NCBI RefSeq assembly: GCF_000800015.1
Contig: NZ_JUGR01000001.1
Location: forward strand, 2,294,001-2,358,000
Reading direction: 5' to 3'
DNA from: Terriglobus sp. TAA 43
GTDB lineage: Bacteria > Acidobacteriota > Terriglobia > Terriglobales > Acidobacteriaceae
DNA length: 64,000 bases
Shown: in pieces, positions 23,581 to 31,732 of the stretch
How the letters are laid out: each line of letters opens with the position of its first letter
How positions within the stretch are numbered: the first letter of the stretch is position 1
The notes under the pieces: model-generated
Databases searched by the model: none
The model's input: only the letters and a program-made list of their open reading frames with translations
Told to the model about the DNA's origin: nothing
Made by a program: the position numbers and the translations under genes

Positions 23581-23910
23581 ATGAAAGCTTTTCCGTGGTT
23601 GATTGCTGGACTGGCTGTTGGCGCTGCGGCCGTGGTCATTGCCGTTTTGAACGAGCCTGAGACCGGCTACAGCGATCCCGACGTGGAACATGCCGCAAAC
23701 CGCATCGGCGCGTGGGGCGCAAAGCAGCGCGTTACGGGCAGCGGCGAGAACATCTATGGTGTCGCCAAGCAGAAGTTTGGCGAAATCACCGGCAATTATG
23801 ACCTGGCCGACGAAGGAGCCGGCAAACAGACGATCGGCCACATCAAGGATGCCGCCGGTAAAGCTGCGGACGTGGTCAGCGACGCCATCAAGGACCTGAA
23901 CCGCCCGTAG
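23581..23910 (+). CDS. CsbD-like protein with N-terminal membrane anchor
   Basis: A 109-residue protein. Residues 4-24 are a hydrophobic helix (WLIAGLAVGAAAVVIAVL), followed by a CsbD-like segment: GSGENIYGVAKQKFGEITGNYDLADEGAGKQTIGHIKDAAGKAADVV. CsbD-type proteins are small, stress-induced and of unknown role. GGGAG lies 9 nt before the ATG. It is a single plus-strand gene between divergent ispE and the convergent gene at 23915. A membrane-tethered CsbD domain is uncommon but not rare. Confidence 0.75.
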   Translation: MKAFPWLIAGLAVGAAAVVIAVLNEPETGYSDPDVEHAANRIGAWGAKQRVTGSGENIYGVAKQKFGEITGNYDLADEGAGKQTIGHIKDAAGKAADVVSDAIKDLNRP

Positions 23911-23914
23911 GGTG

Positions 23915-24508
23915 TCAGCTTCCGGCAAGCTCGCGGCTGCGGAAGGTGGCGGTGATGGCGCGCAACGCCTCATCCCACCGCTGCGCCGCTTCGGCTTCGT
24001 CCACGCCGACGGCCTTCGCATACAGCGTTATGGCAAATCCCTCCGCGACGGTTCCTTCCAGATCCACCACGGCAGGACGCATCGTTAATTCCGCCGCTGC
24101 CAGCGAGTACGGCAACTCCGTGAGCATGCGATCCAGGCGATGGAGCATCTGTTCCATGCGGTGACGCGAGGCAAAGATAGCTCGGTCGCGCCACAGAAGA
24201 TCAATGTAAGAAGCCAATCCCGCGGTGGCGACTTCTTCATCCAGCAGAAGCTCGTCACGCATAGATTCCAGCTCTTCCGCATCCATCGTCCACACATCGC
24301 ACTTTGCGGTGAACACCGGCGAACGCGAACCGTTCAGTGCGCGCAGAGCTGCGAGCAGGGCAGGATAATCCTCTCCCTCGGGAATCTCGTTCACGGCGTA
24401 TGGGTCTTCGCGCAGATCCACCCACTGCAACAAGCCGTCCGGCGATGCCCACGGCACCACCAGAACAGGATCATCGGGGCCACATGCGGCGTTCCAGTCG
24501 GTCAGCAT
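23915..24508 (-). CDS. Conserved hypothetical protein coupled to YheT-like hydrolase
   Basis: A 197-residue soluble, acidic protein starting MLTDWNAACGPDDPVLVVPW. No signal peptide or membrane span and no motif I recognise. A helical region at about 95-150 includes a cluster of Met and Arg (SRHRMEQMLHRLDRML). The ATG overlaps the stop of the upstream hydrolase gene by 7 nt and has an AGGTG site, so the two are translationally coupled and likely work together. The function is unknown; the co-transcription is the only clue. Confidence 0.7.
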   Translation of the reverse strand: MLTDWNAACGPDDPVLVVPWASPDGLLQWVDLREDPYAVNEIPEGEDYPALLAALRALNGSRSPVFTAKCDVWTMDAEELESMRDELLLDEEVATAGLASYIDLLWRDRAIFASRHRMEQMLHRLDRMLTELPYSLAAAELTMRPAVVDLEGTVAEGFAITLYAKAVGVDEAEAAQRWDEALRAITATFRSRELAGS

Positions 24509-25563
24509 AGGGGCACCTGCTCACGCATCGAATCAGCAGCGCGGTCTTTCACAAAATTCAGTAACAGGCGCTCGGCGTAGTAGCCGTCGTAGTCCTGCGT
24601 TGGTTGCTCGAGGAAGGCACAGTGGCCACCGTTCTGCGGCTCTAACAATGTGATGTGCGGATTGTCATGCAGCTTCTGCCGCGTATCCGCAGTTAACCGG
24701 ATGAAGGGATCATCGCAAGCGTGCAGCACCAGTGTAGGAACAGCAATGCGGTCCAAAACACGCGCCGACGCAGCACGGTGATAGTAGTCACTTGCGCCAG
24801 TGAAACCGCATGCCGGGCCGGTGATGTATTCGTCGAAGTCGCGAATCGATTGCACCCGCGCCGCAAGCTCCGGCACATATACAGCAGGATACAAACGGCA
24901 CTTCAGACGATAGCGTTTCAGCAACGCACGCAGAAAGCGCCGTTCGTAAAGTCGATTCTGTGGCTCGTGCAGAGCGTCAGCGCTCTCACCCAGATCCATC
25001 ACGGGCGAAATCGCAACGCATCCGATCAGTGGCGCCGGAGCTTCGTCTGCAAGCTCTCCTACGGCCTTCAACACCATGTTTCCGCCCATGCTGTAGCCCG
25101 CCAAAACAACGCGGTCACATCCACGCGCAATGAGCCACGCCAGCACGGCCTTCACATCGCCCGACATACCAGAGTGATACAGCGTGGGCGAAAGCGCATC
25201 GGTACCGCCGCAGTTACGCATGTTCATGCGGACAACGTTGCATCCTGCAGCGAAGAGCCGGTTTGCATTGCCCACCACATACTGCGAATACGACGATCCC
25301 TCAAGACCATGCACCAGAACAACCGTGACACGGTTCTCCGGCTCTGGTTGCCAATGGCAATGGCAAAGGATGCGGCTCGGCAAACGTTGATCCAGAGCCA
25401 CCGCCTCCGGCAGCAACTGCATCTCCTGCGGCAACGGCACGGGAATCAGTTCCGTCGTGGCCACGGGCAGGCGATCCGTACGCGGCAAAAAGTTGCCAGC
25501 GATCGTCTGCAGGTGGCCGTTGCGGAGCCAGCGGCGCGGTTGAAATGGACTCGTTGCGTTCAA
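24502..25563 (-). CDS. Alpha/beta hydrolase of the YheT family
   Basis: A 353-residue hydrolase of the YheT/COG0429 family (esterase-like; physiological substrate unknown). The family N-terminus FQPRRWLRNGHLQTIAGNFLPR is present. The nucleophile is Ser in GYSMGGNM, the acid is in HACDDPFI and the His in NGGHCAFLEQP. The VLVHGLEGSSYS segment supplies the oxyanion hole. The start is a TTG (25563), which fits where relatives begin. A second gene (23915-24508) overlaps its 3' end by 7 nt. It probably acts in the cytoplasm or at the membrane. Confidence 0.88.
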   Translation of the reverse strand: MNATSPFQPRRWLRNGHLQTIAGNFLPRTDRLPVATTELIPVPLPQEMQLLPEAVALDQRLPSRILCHCHWQPEPENRVTVVLVHGLEGSSYSQYVVGNANRLFAAGCNVVRMNMRNCGGTDALSPTLYHSGMSGDVKAVLAWLIARGCDRVVLAGYSMGGNMVLKAVGELADEAPAPLIGCVAISPVMDLGESADALHEPQNRLYERRFLRALLKRYRLKCRLYPAVYVPELAARVQSIRDFDEYITGPACGFTGASDYYHRAASARVLDRIAVPTLVLHACDDPFIRLTADTRQKLHDNPHITLLEPQNGGHCAFLEQPTQDYDGYYAERLLLNFVKDRAADSMREQVPLC

Positions 25564-25620
25564 AATGCGATTTTTTTTATTGCATCACATTTGCGCAAAG
25601 AGCGTGTGCTTCGGGGCGTC

Positions 25621-26388
25621 TTAACTCGTGGCGGCGCTGATGGCGGCCTTGCCCAGCGCGTAAATCAGCCATGTAATCAGGACCATCGCCACGCCGTTCT
25701 TCACCTTTACGCGAGCCACAATGGCCCCGCCAATACCCATAAGGACCAGTATCCACAGCGAGAAGACGTCTACCGAGCTCAGAAAAGTCTTCAGGAAGAC
25801 AGAAGCGTCTGAGCCAAGATAGAAACCCGGATTGGTGCCGATGGGGTCATTCAGGTTGAAGTTTTCCGTCTCGCCAAAGAGCAGTACCGCCGCACTCAGC
25901 AGAGATCGGAAGATGCCCGGTAAATACGCGAAGATCATCACGGCAAACATGCCGGGATACGTGCCCGACCCGCCAAGGATGAAGTTAAAGCCAACCCACA
26001 ACAGCAACGCACCGATGGCTGCCGAGAGCAGGATGAAAACCGGCCATGCCCACAGCGAAACCTGCATGATGGAGGCCGTGATGGAGATCATCTGCGCCCG
26101 GCCTTCCGGCGTCGCGTTCTGCATCCGCTGTGCCTGCGCGGGATTGTTGCGAATAGAAGATTCCGCCAAACGACGCGGACCTACCTTCGTCAGCGCCGTC
26201 GTGGTGAAGAGATAACCGACGAGGGCCATGACCACAAATGCAAGCCACCACGAGCGATTACGGCGTAAATCCGCAAACGTCTTCGAGGGCGTATAGAAAA
26301 TATTCAGAACACGCTGAACAGCGGTGAGTGGCGGCTGGTTGTCGTACTGATCGATGGGGCCCGGCGGCAGTGCTTCAGGATAAGCGGA
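25621..26388 (-). CDS. YIP1-domain membrane protein
   Basis: From the ATG at 26388, with GGAG 7 nt upstream, the protein has 255 residues: a Pro-rich N-terminus (MSAYPEALPPGPIDQYDNQPP), the phrase LTAVQRVLNIFYTPSKTFADLRRNRSW that opens YIP1-type proteins in this phylum, then five hydrophobic segments. YIP1-domain proteins are membrane proteins with no well-defined bacterial function. The frame is open to 26436. It lies 44 nt after the broken acyltransferase gene. Confidence 0.8.
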   Translation of the reverse strand, partial: SAYPEALPPGPIDQYDNQPPLTAVQRVLNIFYTPSKTFADLRRNRSWWLAFVVMALVGYLFTTTALTKVGPRRLAESSIRNNPAQAQRMQNATPEGRAQMISITASIMQVSLWAWPVFILLSAAIGALLLWVGFNFILGGSGTYPGMFAVMIFAYLPGIFRSLLSAAVLLFGETENFNLNDPIGTNPGFYLGSDASVFLKTFLSSVDVFSLWILVLMGIGGAIVARVKVKNGVAMVLITWLIYALGKAAISAATS

Positions 26389-26432
26389 CATGAATCGTCT
26401 CCGGTATGCGGTGGGGAGGATTGTACCCTCTA

Positions 26433-27635
26433 TCAACGCTCGGGGAGAGCCCTAAGTTCCACAGGATGTGGAGCGCCGCGAAGACGACGATTCATGGGCT
26501 CAGAAAAATAGGTAGCAACGAGCCATCCGAGGGCGGAGCTGAGCAGTAACGCGACCAGGCTCCACGCGAACATACCGAACCCCAGGCCTTTGCCGGTCTG
26601 CCTTCCAACACGCAACGCCAGCAGAGCGATGCCGATGACGATAAATTCGTGCGTCAGGTAGACCTCATAGCTCAGTTGGCCCAGCCATCGGATCGGCACT
26701 ACCCATCGCCAACCCGCACGATTGCGGCCCACCAATCCAAGGATGACCATACAGGTGCCCAACGTGAGCAGCGAGTTATCCAGATCTGTCATGGCAAGAA
26801 AGCGATGCCACTGGCCCAGCGGAAACGGCGGCATCGCGACGAGCATAACGACCACACCACTCCATGCCAACGCCAACAACCGGCTGGGTGAGGGCATCAT
26901 GTTGCACGTCTGCAAGCGCCTCAGCAGAAGGGCGGTAAGGCAGCCCATTGCAATGGACCCCATACCGCCGAGATAAGATTTTTCAGCCTCAAGTTCTGTC
27001 GCAGCCCAGATAGTGCGGCCCATGGGTCCGAGCACGACGAGTACAGCCAACAAGAAACACAGTAACGCCATACCGCCGCGGCGCATGTGCCACACCATCA
27101 CGCAGGCGATGGGAAAGAAGAGTTAGAACATCTCCTCGATCGAGAGTGACCACAGCACGTCCCAGTTCGCTGGCAGGTAGCCGTGACTTGCCTCAAACCA
27201 GTTCAGATGAAACGTCAGCGCCGCAGTGAGAGCGCGCAACAGCGTTCCACGCTTCGGCGAGATAACGAAACCGTCCACATGCAGCAGGTGAAGGACGCTC
27301 AAAACAACAAGGAGCGCCAGCAACAGCGGCGCAATGCGAGCAAATCGGATGCGGTAAAAGATGCGCGGCTTCAGGTCCGCGAGCGATCCGAAGCGGCGCA
27401 GCGAAATGTACGTGATCAAGAAACCAGAGACGGCGAAGAAGACGGTGACAGCATTGCCACCGTTTACGTACAGGAGTCGGAACAGCGTCGCTGGCATCAC
27501 CGATCTGAGGGCGTGCCCCGAGAACAACATACGCAGGTAAAAGTGGTGCAGCACTACCGCCGCGATGGAGATACCGCGCAGAACGTCCACGCCGTCAAAG
27601 CGTTGAGTTGCGGACGGCGCCTCAGCTTGTGGCAA
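26433..27635 (-). pseudogene. Acyltransferase-3 family gene interrupted by one in-frame stop
   Basis: Two open frames in the same phase, 27635-27126 and 27122-26433, are separated only by a TAA at 27123-27125. Together they make a 400-residue membrane acyltransferase of the OafA/acyltransferase-3 family. The N-terminal part has the family motif DVLRGISIAAVVLHHFYLR with catalytic His, and ends at WSLSIEEMF; the stop replaces the next residue, where relatives have Tyr (SIEEMFYLFFP). The downstream half keeps the remaining spans (VYLTHEFIVIGIALL). A single TAC/TAT to TAA change would explain it. Either it is a recent nonsense mutation, a sequencing error or a readthrough site. The TTG start lies 4 nt after the upstream stop. 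Confidence 0.85.
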
Positions 27636-27638
27636 GCT

Positions 27639-29579
27639 CTAGCGAACTCCTGCAGCGAGCAACGCAGAGATATGACGACGACGCCTGGACGGTGCCGGTG
27701 AAGCCTTTACCAGTTCCATCTTGCGCTGCGGCAATGCATCCGGCGCGGGCGCGTTCTTCTTCTGCGGCAAGCCCAGGTAGCGGCGATACACGCTGATGTG
27801 GAAGCAGGCCTGCTGGAACTCCTCCTCCACATCCACCTTTCCAGTGGACTCCACCGGCGTCAGGTATGCGCGCATCCATGCAATTTCCGTCATGCTCATG
27901 CCGCGCTTGCCCAGGTCAATGGCCTGTCCGTAAAGATGTGGCGAAGCAACATCGCCGGTAGGCGGCGCGGCATTGCCGTTGATGCGGACCAGGTGCTTCT
28001 GAAACTCAACAGTACGCACGGCAGACGTGATGACCAGCGGCGTATGGAAGCGTGCATAGTGCGCACGCGAAAGATCGTTCAGAAAACGAACCGTCCACGG
28101 ACGCGCATAGCGGCGGTTCGTGGGCATGGTGTCATTCACCATGATGGATTCGTTGTTCGGCAGCGACACCAACAGTTTGTAATGCCGCATCTGCTGAAGC
28201 TGATCGTCATCTTCAATGCGATCCAGACCATCAGCAACGGCCATTTGGTTCTGGTGCACCAAGATTTCGTGGCTGCCCTTCATCGCGGGCAACATCTTGA
28301 TGCGTCCGTTGGTGTCGTAAAGATCAACTTTGACCGCAGGGATCACGGCTGCATCTGCCGCATCCTCATCACTGGCAACGACAGCGCGACGCACAACTGG
28401 CGCAGCCTTGGCGCTACGAGTGGTTTCCGCTGGAGTATCGTTGTCGTCGTCAAACGTGGCATCAGTAAGCGCCTGCGCCGTTTGCGGATCCAGGTCTGGC
28501 TTCTTCGCCGCTGCCTTCACCGCGGCGACTGCAGGAGCAGCATCCTTACGAATGGAAATCGGTTTCGGCAGATTCACCTTCGGCACATCGGCCGACGCCG
28601 TCTCCGCTGCAATCACACGAACGCGCGACGGCGACGCCAAGTCCAGCGCGTCTGCTGTCTTTGCCAGCACTTCCGCATCGGGCTTGGTATCGGGATGCTT
28701 CTCCAGATGGCGGTCCAGTTTGGAGGCGGGAAGCGACGCCTGCACCGGCAACGAACCGGGCTGATCGTCCGCAGCCTGAGCCAGCAAATCACCATGAACA
28801 AATGGCGCAGCAACACGCGCTGTAGGAGCTGTACGCGGAATCTGCGTGGCGGCCTCGGCAGCATCATCGTCATCCGTAGTGCGCGCCATGTTCTGCGCCT
28901 GCGCCGTACGGATGGCCTGCCGCTGCTGTTCCAGCGCGCGATCAAAGTCCTCGACCGTGGCCTTGTGTGCCGTAGTTGCGAGATCAGGTGCGACAACAGC
29001 CTTCACCGGCTTTGCCTTCGCCATTGCTGGCTTCGCAGGTGCAGCATCTACTGTTTCGTCAGAGGATGCTGCGGAATGCGATTTGTACCAGGCATGCACG
29101 CGGTCCTGCGTCGCCCGGTCGGCGCTCGCCTCTTCTACCGGTGCTATCGCCTTGTGGGTGGGGGGCTCGACTACCGGGGCAGACTTCTTCTGCACCGCTG
29201 TATGTGCACCTCGCACTTCGGCACGCGCAGCCTCAATGGCTTCACGTCCGACGGGACGCTTTACAGCCACTTCAGGTTTCGCAGCAGCTTCAGGCTTCGC
29301 AGCACGGCCCTTCGCGGGTTTACGCGAAGTTGCTGCCGCACGCTCAAGCTCCGTAGTGCGATGGGGCTTTACAGACTTGGCAGTTGTCGCATGGGCAGGC
29401 GCAACCTTTACCTGCTTTGCAGCAGGATGAGCGGCGGTGTGGCGGGTGGCAGCATAACTCAGGGTGGGCAGCAGCGTTGCCGCAAGGGCAAGCGCCACCG
29501 TGCGCACCGAAAGAGAGCGGGAGACGGTTCCGTTGGGGGTCGCGGGCATGCCGTTGGCTGGCCGCGGAGAATCAAACAT
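27639..29579 (-). CDS. Secreted DUF5715/M15-like protein with long Ala/Lys/Pro-rich region
   Basis: A 646-residue exported protein. A signal peptide covers about residues 21-43 (VALALAATLLPTLSYA). Residues 45-400 are low-complexity, rich in Ala, Lys, Pro and Asp, as expected of a flexible wall-spanning linker. The C-terminal domain (about 440-620) resembles DUF5715 and the M15/VanY fold: TSAVRTVEFQKHL, then SPHLYGQAID with His548 and Asp555, then FHISVYRRY with a second His. It is thus a candidate peptidoglycan carboxypeptidase or endopeptidase. AAGGGG lies 7 nt before the ATG. The antisense frame is also open over most of it, which is a codon-bias effect. Confidence 0.82.
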   Translation of the reverse strand: MFDSPRPANGMPATPNGTVSRSLSVRTVALALAATLLPTLSYAATRHTAAHPAAKQVKVAPAHATTAKSVKPHRTTELERAAATSRKPAKGRAAKPEAAAKPEVAVKRPVGREAIEAARAEVRGAHTAVQKKSAPVVEPPTHKAIAPVEEASADRATQDRVHAWYKSHSAASSDETVDAAPAKPAMAKAKPVKAVVAPDLATTAHKATVEDFDRALEQQRQAIRTAQAQNMARTTDDDDAAEAATQIPRTAPTARVAAPFVHGDLLAQAADDQPGSLPVQASLPASKLDRHLEKHPDTKPDAEVLAKTADALDLASPSRVRVIAAETASADVPKVNLPKPISIRKDAAPAVAAVKAAAKKPDLDPQTAQALTDATFDDDNDTPAETTRSAKAAPVVRRAVVASDEDAADAAVIPAVKVDLYDTNGRIKMLPAMKGSHEILVHQNQMAVADGLDRIEDDDQLQQMRHYKLLVSLPNNESIMVNDTMPTNRRYARPWTVRFLNDLSRAHYARFHTPLVITSAVRTVEFQKHLVRINGNAAPPTGDVASPHLYGQAIDLGKRGMSMTEIAWMRAYLTPVESTGKVDVEEEFQQACFHISVYRRYLGLPQKKNAPAPDALPQRKMELVKASPAPSRRRRHISALLAAGVR

Positions 29580-29737
29580 CAGAGCCCCTTCAGACTAGGC
29601 GCGTCCCGCGATTCCCATAAGTGACTGTCGTGAGTCGTTACCAGTTTGTTACGGGGAGGAAATTGGCGCATCCATTCCGAAAGGTGCAACCGTCAGACCG
29701 TTGAGCCTGTGCTGTTTCTGTGAAGGACCTAACGCCG

Positions 29738-30364
29738 TTAGTCCAGCAAGCCGCCCGACTCCTGTTGGAGTGAATCCAGGAAGCTTCGCAACGCAGCGAT
29801 GCGTGGCTCGGCAAGCTCCTTCGTTTTCCCTAACCGGATCTGCGGGGGAACCGTAGCCAGAGCCTTATCCAGCGAGCGTGCCGCATCGGCAAACGTGATG
29901 AAGCGCGTGTCCTGCTCTATCTTTGCCGTCGTCCGCATTACCGCCACTGCGCCCAGTTGCTCCAACAGGTCGGCATCCCGAAGAATCGTCCCCTCCACCG
30001 TGGTGGGTTCGCCATACGCCTCATGCGTGCGAATGCACTCAATCACAGCCGCGATCTTCTCTTCCGGAAATCCACATTCGCGCAGAACTTCGCCTGCGTG
30101 CGCCACGGTATAGGCCGTGGAGTTCCACCGCTTCAACGCCTCCGGCTCCGAAGGCCTGTGGCCAAGAAATACCCCGAGGTCATGTACCCACGTTGCGCCA
30201 AACAAGACGTCATCATCCACCGGCTCGGTAAAGCTGGCAGCAATCTCCTGAGTCAGCGCATAGAGCCGCGCCTGGTGCGAGAACTTTTCCGGGGGCAGGG
30301 CCTCCGTGCGAATGCGCTTCACCAGCGCACCGCGCCAGCCCTGGTATGTCTCAAAGGTTTCCAT
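29738..30364 (-). CDS. HD-domain phosphohydrolase
   Basis: A 208-residue cytoplasmic protein with an HD metal-dependent hydrolase domain. Metal ligands in order are His30 (KFSHQARLY), His61-Asp62 (TWVHDLG), the region IRTHEAYG near 112-118 and Asp in LRDADLLEQLG. Such domains hydrolyse nucleotides or phosphoesters. The substrate is not predictable. No neighbour in an operon: the divergent HdeD-like gene starts 77 nt upstream. A 13-nt CTAACG-type inverted repeat follows the stop. Length is normal for single-domain HD proteins. Confidence 0.85.
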   Translation of the reverse strand: METFETYQGWRGALVKRIRTEALPPEKFSHQARLYALTQEIAASFTEPVDDDVLFGATWVHDLGVFLGHRPSEPEALKRWNSTAYTVAHAGEVLRECGFPEEKIAAVIECIRTHEAYGEPTTVEGTILRDADLLEQLGAVAVMRTTAKIEQDTRFITFADAARSLDKALATVPPQIRLGKTKELAEPRIAALRSFLDSLQQESGGLLD

Positions 30365-30440
30365 CGCTGCAGACTACATGTTTTTCCGGTGGACTTGTGC
30401 CGCCGGAAGGGACACCATGAGGGCGGGGAGGAGTTTTGAT

Positions 30441-30998
30441 ATGGCTGAAACGGGTGTTGTCGCAACGGAACGTTCTCATGGTGTCTCCATCGTCATCAGC
30501 GTGCTGATGATTGTGGTGGGACTTCTGGCCCTAGCCATGCCTCTGCTCGCAGGCGTGGCGGTGGCAGCCATTTTCGGGTGGGGCTTGATCCTGGTGGGAT
30601 TCCTTCACCTGGTGCTCGGATGGCAGGTGCGCGGTTTGGGTGCACACATCTGGGAATTCTTCGTCGCTCTCATCTATCTCTTCTGCGGCGTCTACACGCT
30701 GATGCATCCGCTGGCCGGACTGGTGGGGCTTACGGCCATTCTGGGTGCATACCTCCTCATTAAAGGCGCAACGGAACTGGTGGGCGGACTTGCGGCTCGA
30801 CGCATACCCGGCTCCGGATGGTTGCTGCTCGATGGCATCATCTCGTTGGTGCTTGCCGGCATCATCTGGGCGCATGTTCTTGCAGCCGCCACGTGGGTCA
30901 TCGGCACGCTGTTGGGCTTCTCGATTCTGTTTACCGGATTCTCACGTCTGCTGTTGCTGCTGAGCGTGAAACGCGCCTACAGGACTGCAACGGTCTAA
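30441..30998 (+). CDS. HdeD-like DUF308 membrane protein
   Basis: A 185-residue protein with six predicted membrane helices in three hairpins, the DUF308/HdeD pattern (for example MIVVGLLALAMPLLAG and GWGLILVGFLHLVLGW, and LLDGIISLVLAGIIW). HdeD is linked to acid resistance in E. coli. The ATG at 30441 has a strong GGGGAGGAG site 8 nt upstream; the frame stays open to 30306 but overlaps the divergent HD gene, so the shorter start is right. It ends 6 nt before a convergent gene with no terminator. Confidence 0.88.
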   Translation: MAETGVVATERSHGVSIVISVLMIVVGLLALAMPLLAGVAVAAIFGWGLILVGFLHLVLGWQVRGLGAHIWEFFVALIYLFCGVYTLMHPLAGLVGLTAILGAYLLIKGATELVGGLAARRIPGSGWLLLDGIISLVLAGIIWAHVLAAATWVIGTLLGFSILFTGFSRLLLLLSVKRAYRTATV

Positions 30999-31004
30999 CC
31001 AGCC

Positions 31005-31682
31005 TCAGTGGCCTAGCTGTTTTCGTATCGACACAGCGACCTGTTCTGCCTGCAGGTCGCTGCCTGCCGTATTCCAGTGAACATCGTCTGCATGCATGTC
31101 TGTGTGCGACAGCATCAACGTATGTTGATCATCGGTGGCAATGGCAAGCCGCTGCATCGCCTGCGCCGCATCACGATTGCGCTGGTCAATGCGAGCATTT
31201 GTTGCACCAGTATCCGAGTCTTTGCGAACAGGCGTGGTGTTCGTCCATACGAGATGCGCCTGCGGCTGTAGCTTCTTCAACGTGCTGACGACACCCGGCA
31301 GCGATGCCGCATACTCAGCCTCAGTAAATCGCCATCCGTGCATGCCGTTATTGAAATGCACCACCGCGAACGGCACCGCAGCAAGTGCCACGTAGTCCTT
31401 CAACTGCCCGGCATAACGAGGGTCAGCGCTGCACGCAGAAGTAGCGAACAGATACACATTCGCAACTCCGTCCAGCGCCTTCGCGGTTGCAGGATAGTAG
31501 GCACGCGTAATGGAATCGCCCAGCAGCAGAACATTCGGTAGCGCGGGATTTGGCGATTCAGGGCGATCGGCCCACGTCCACTCAATCTTCTCCGTGCGCA
31601 GATCAGGCGTATGTTTTGCCTGCGCGTTCACGGCGACAGGAAAGGTAAGACACAGAGCAAGAACATGCGGCGTCAACTTCAT
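31005..31682 (-). CDS. Secreted SGNH/GDSL hydrolase
   Basis: From the ATG at 31682 the protein has 225 residues with a Sec signal peptide (MKLTPHVLALCLTFPVAVNA). Block I is VLLLGDSITRAYY (catalytic Ser57), block III is HFNNGMHGWR with Asn, and block V is DDVHWNTAG, giving the Asp-x-x-His pair. These are the SGNH hydrolase residues for ester or acetyl-ester cleavage, often from polysaccharides. The frame extends to a GTG at 31697, a possible alternative start. It lies 51 nt after dacB on the same strand, so co-transcription is possible. Confidence 0.85.
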   Translation of the reverse strand: MKLTPHVLALCLTFPVAVNAQAKHTPDLRTEKIEWTWADRPESPNPALPNVLLLGDSITRAYYPATAKALDGVANVYLFATSACSADPRYAGQLKDYVALAAVPFAVVHFNNGMHGWRFTEAEYAASLPGVVSTLKKLQPQAHLVWTNTTPVRKDSDTGATNARIDQRNRDAAQAMQRLAIATDDQHTLMLSHTDMHADDVHWNTAGSDLQAEQVAVSIRKQLGH

Positions 31683-31732
31683 GCGGATGATGGTCACATT
31701 CCTACGTCACTGCTGGCAACTGCATTGACTCG

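Noticed and set aside
27798-29624. 608-codon plus-strand frame opposite the DUF5715 gene
   Set aside because: It is antisense to a protein with a signal peptide and a recognisable M15-like domain. Its translation is Arg/Cys/His-rich with no motif. The opening is a consequence of GC-rich codon use.
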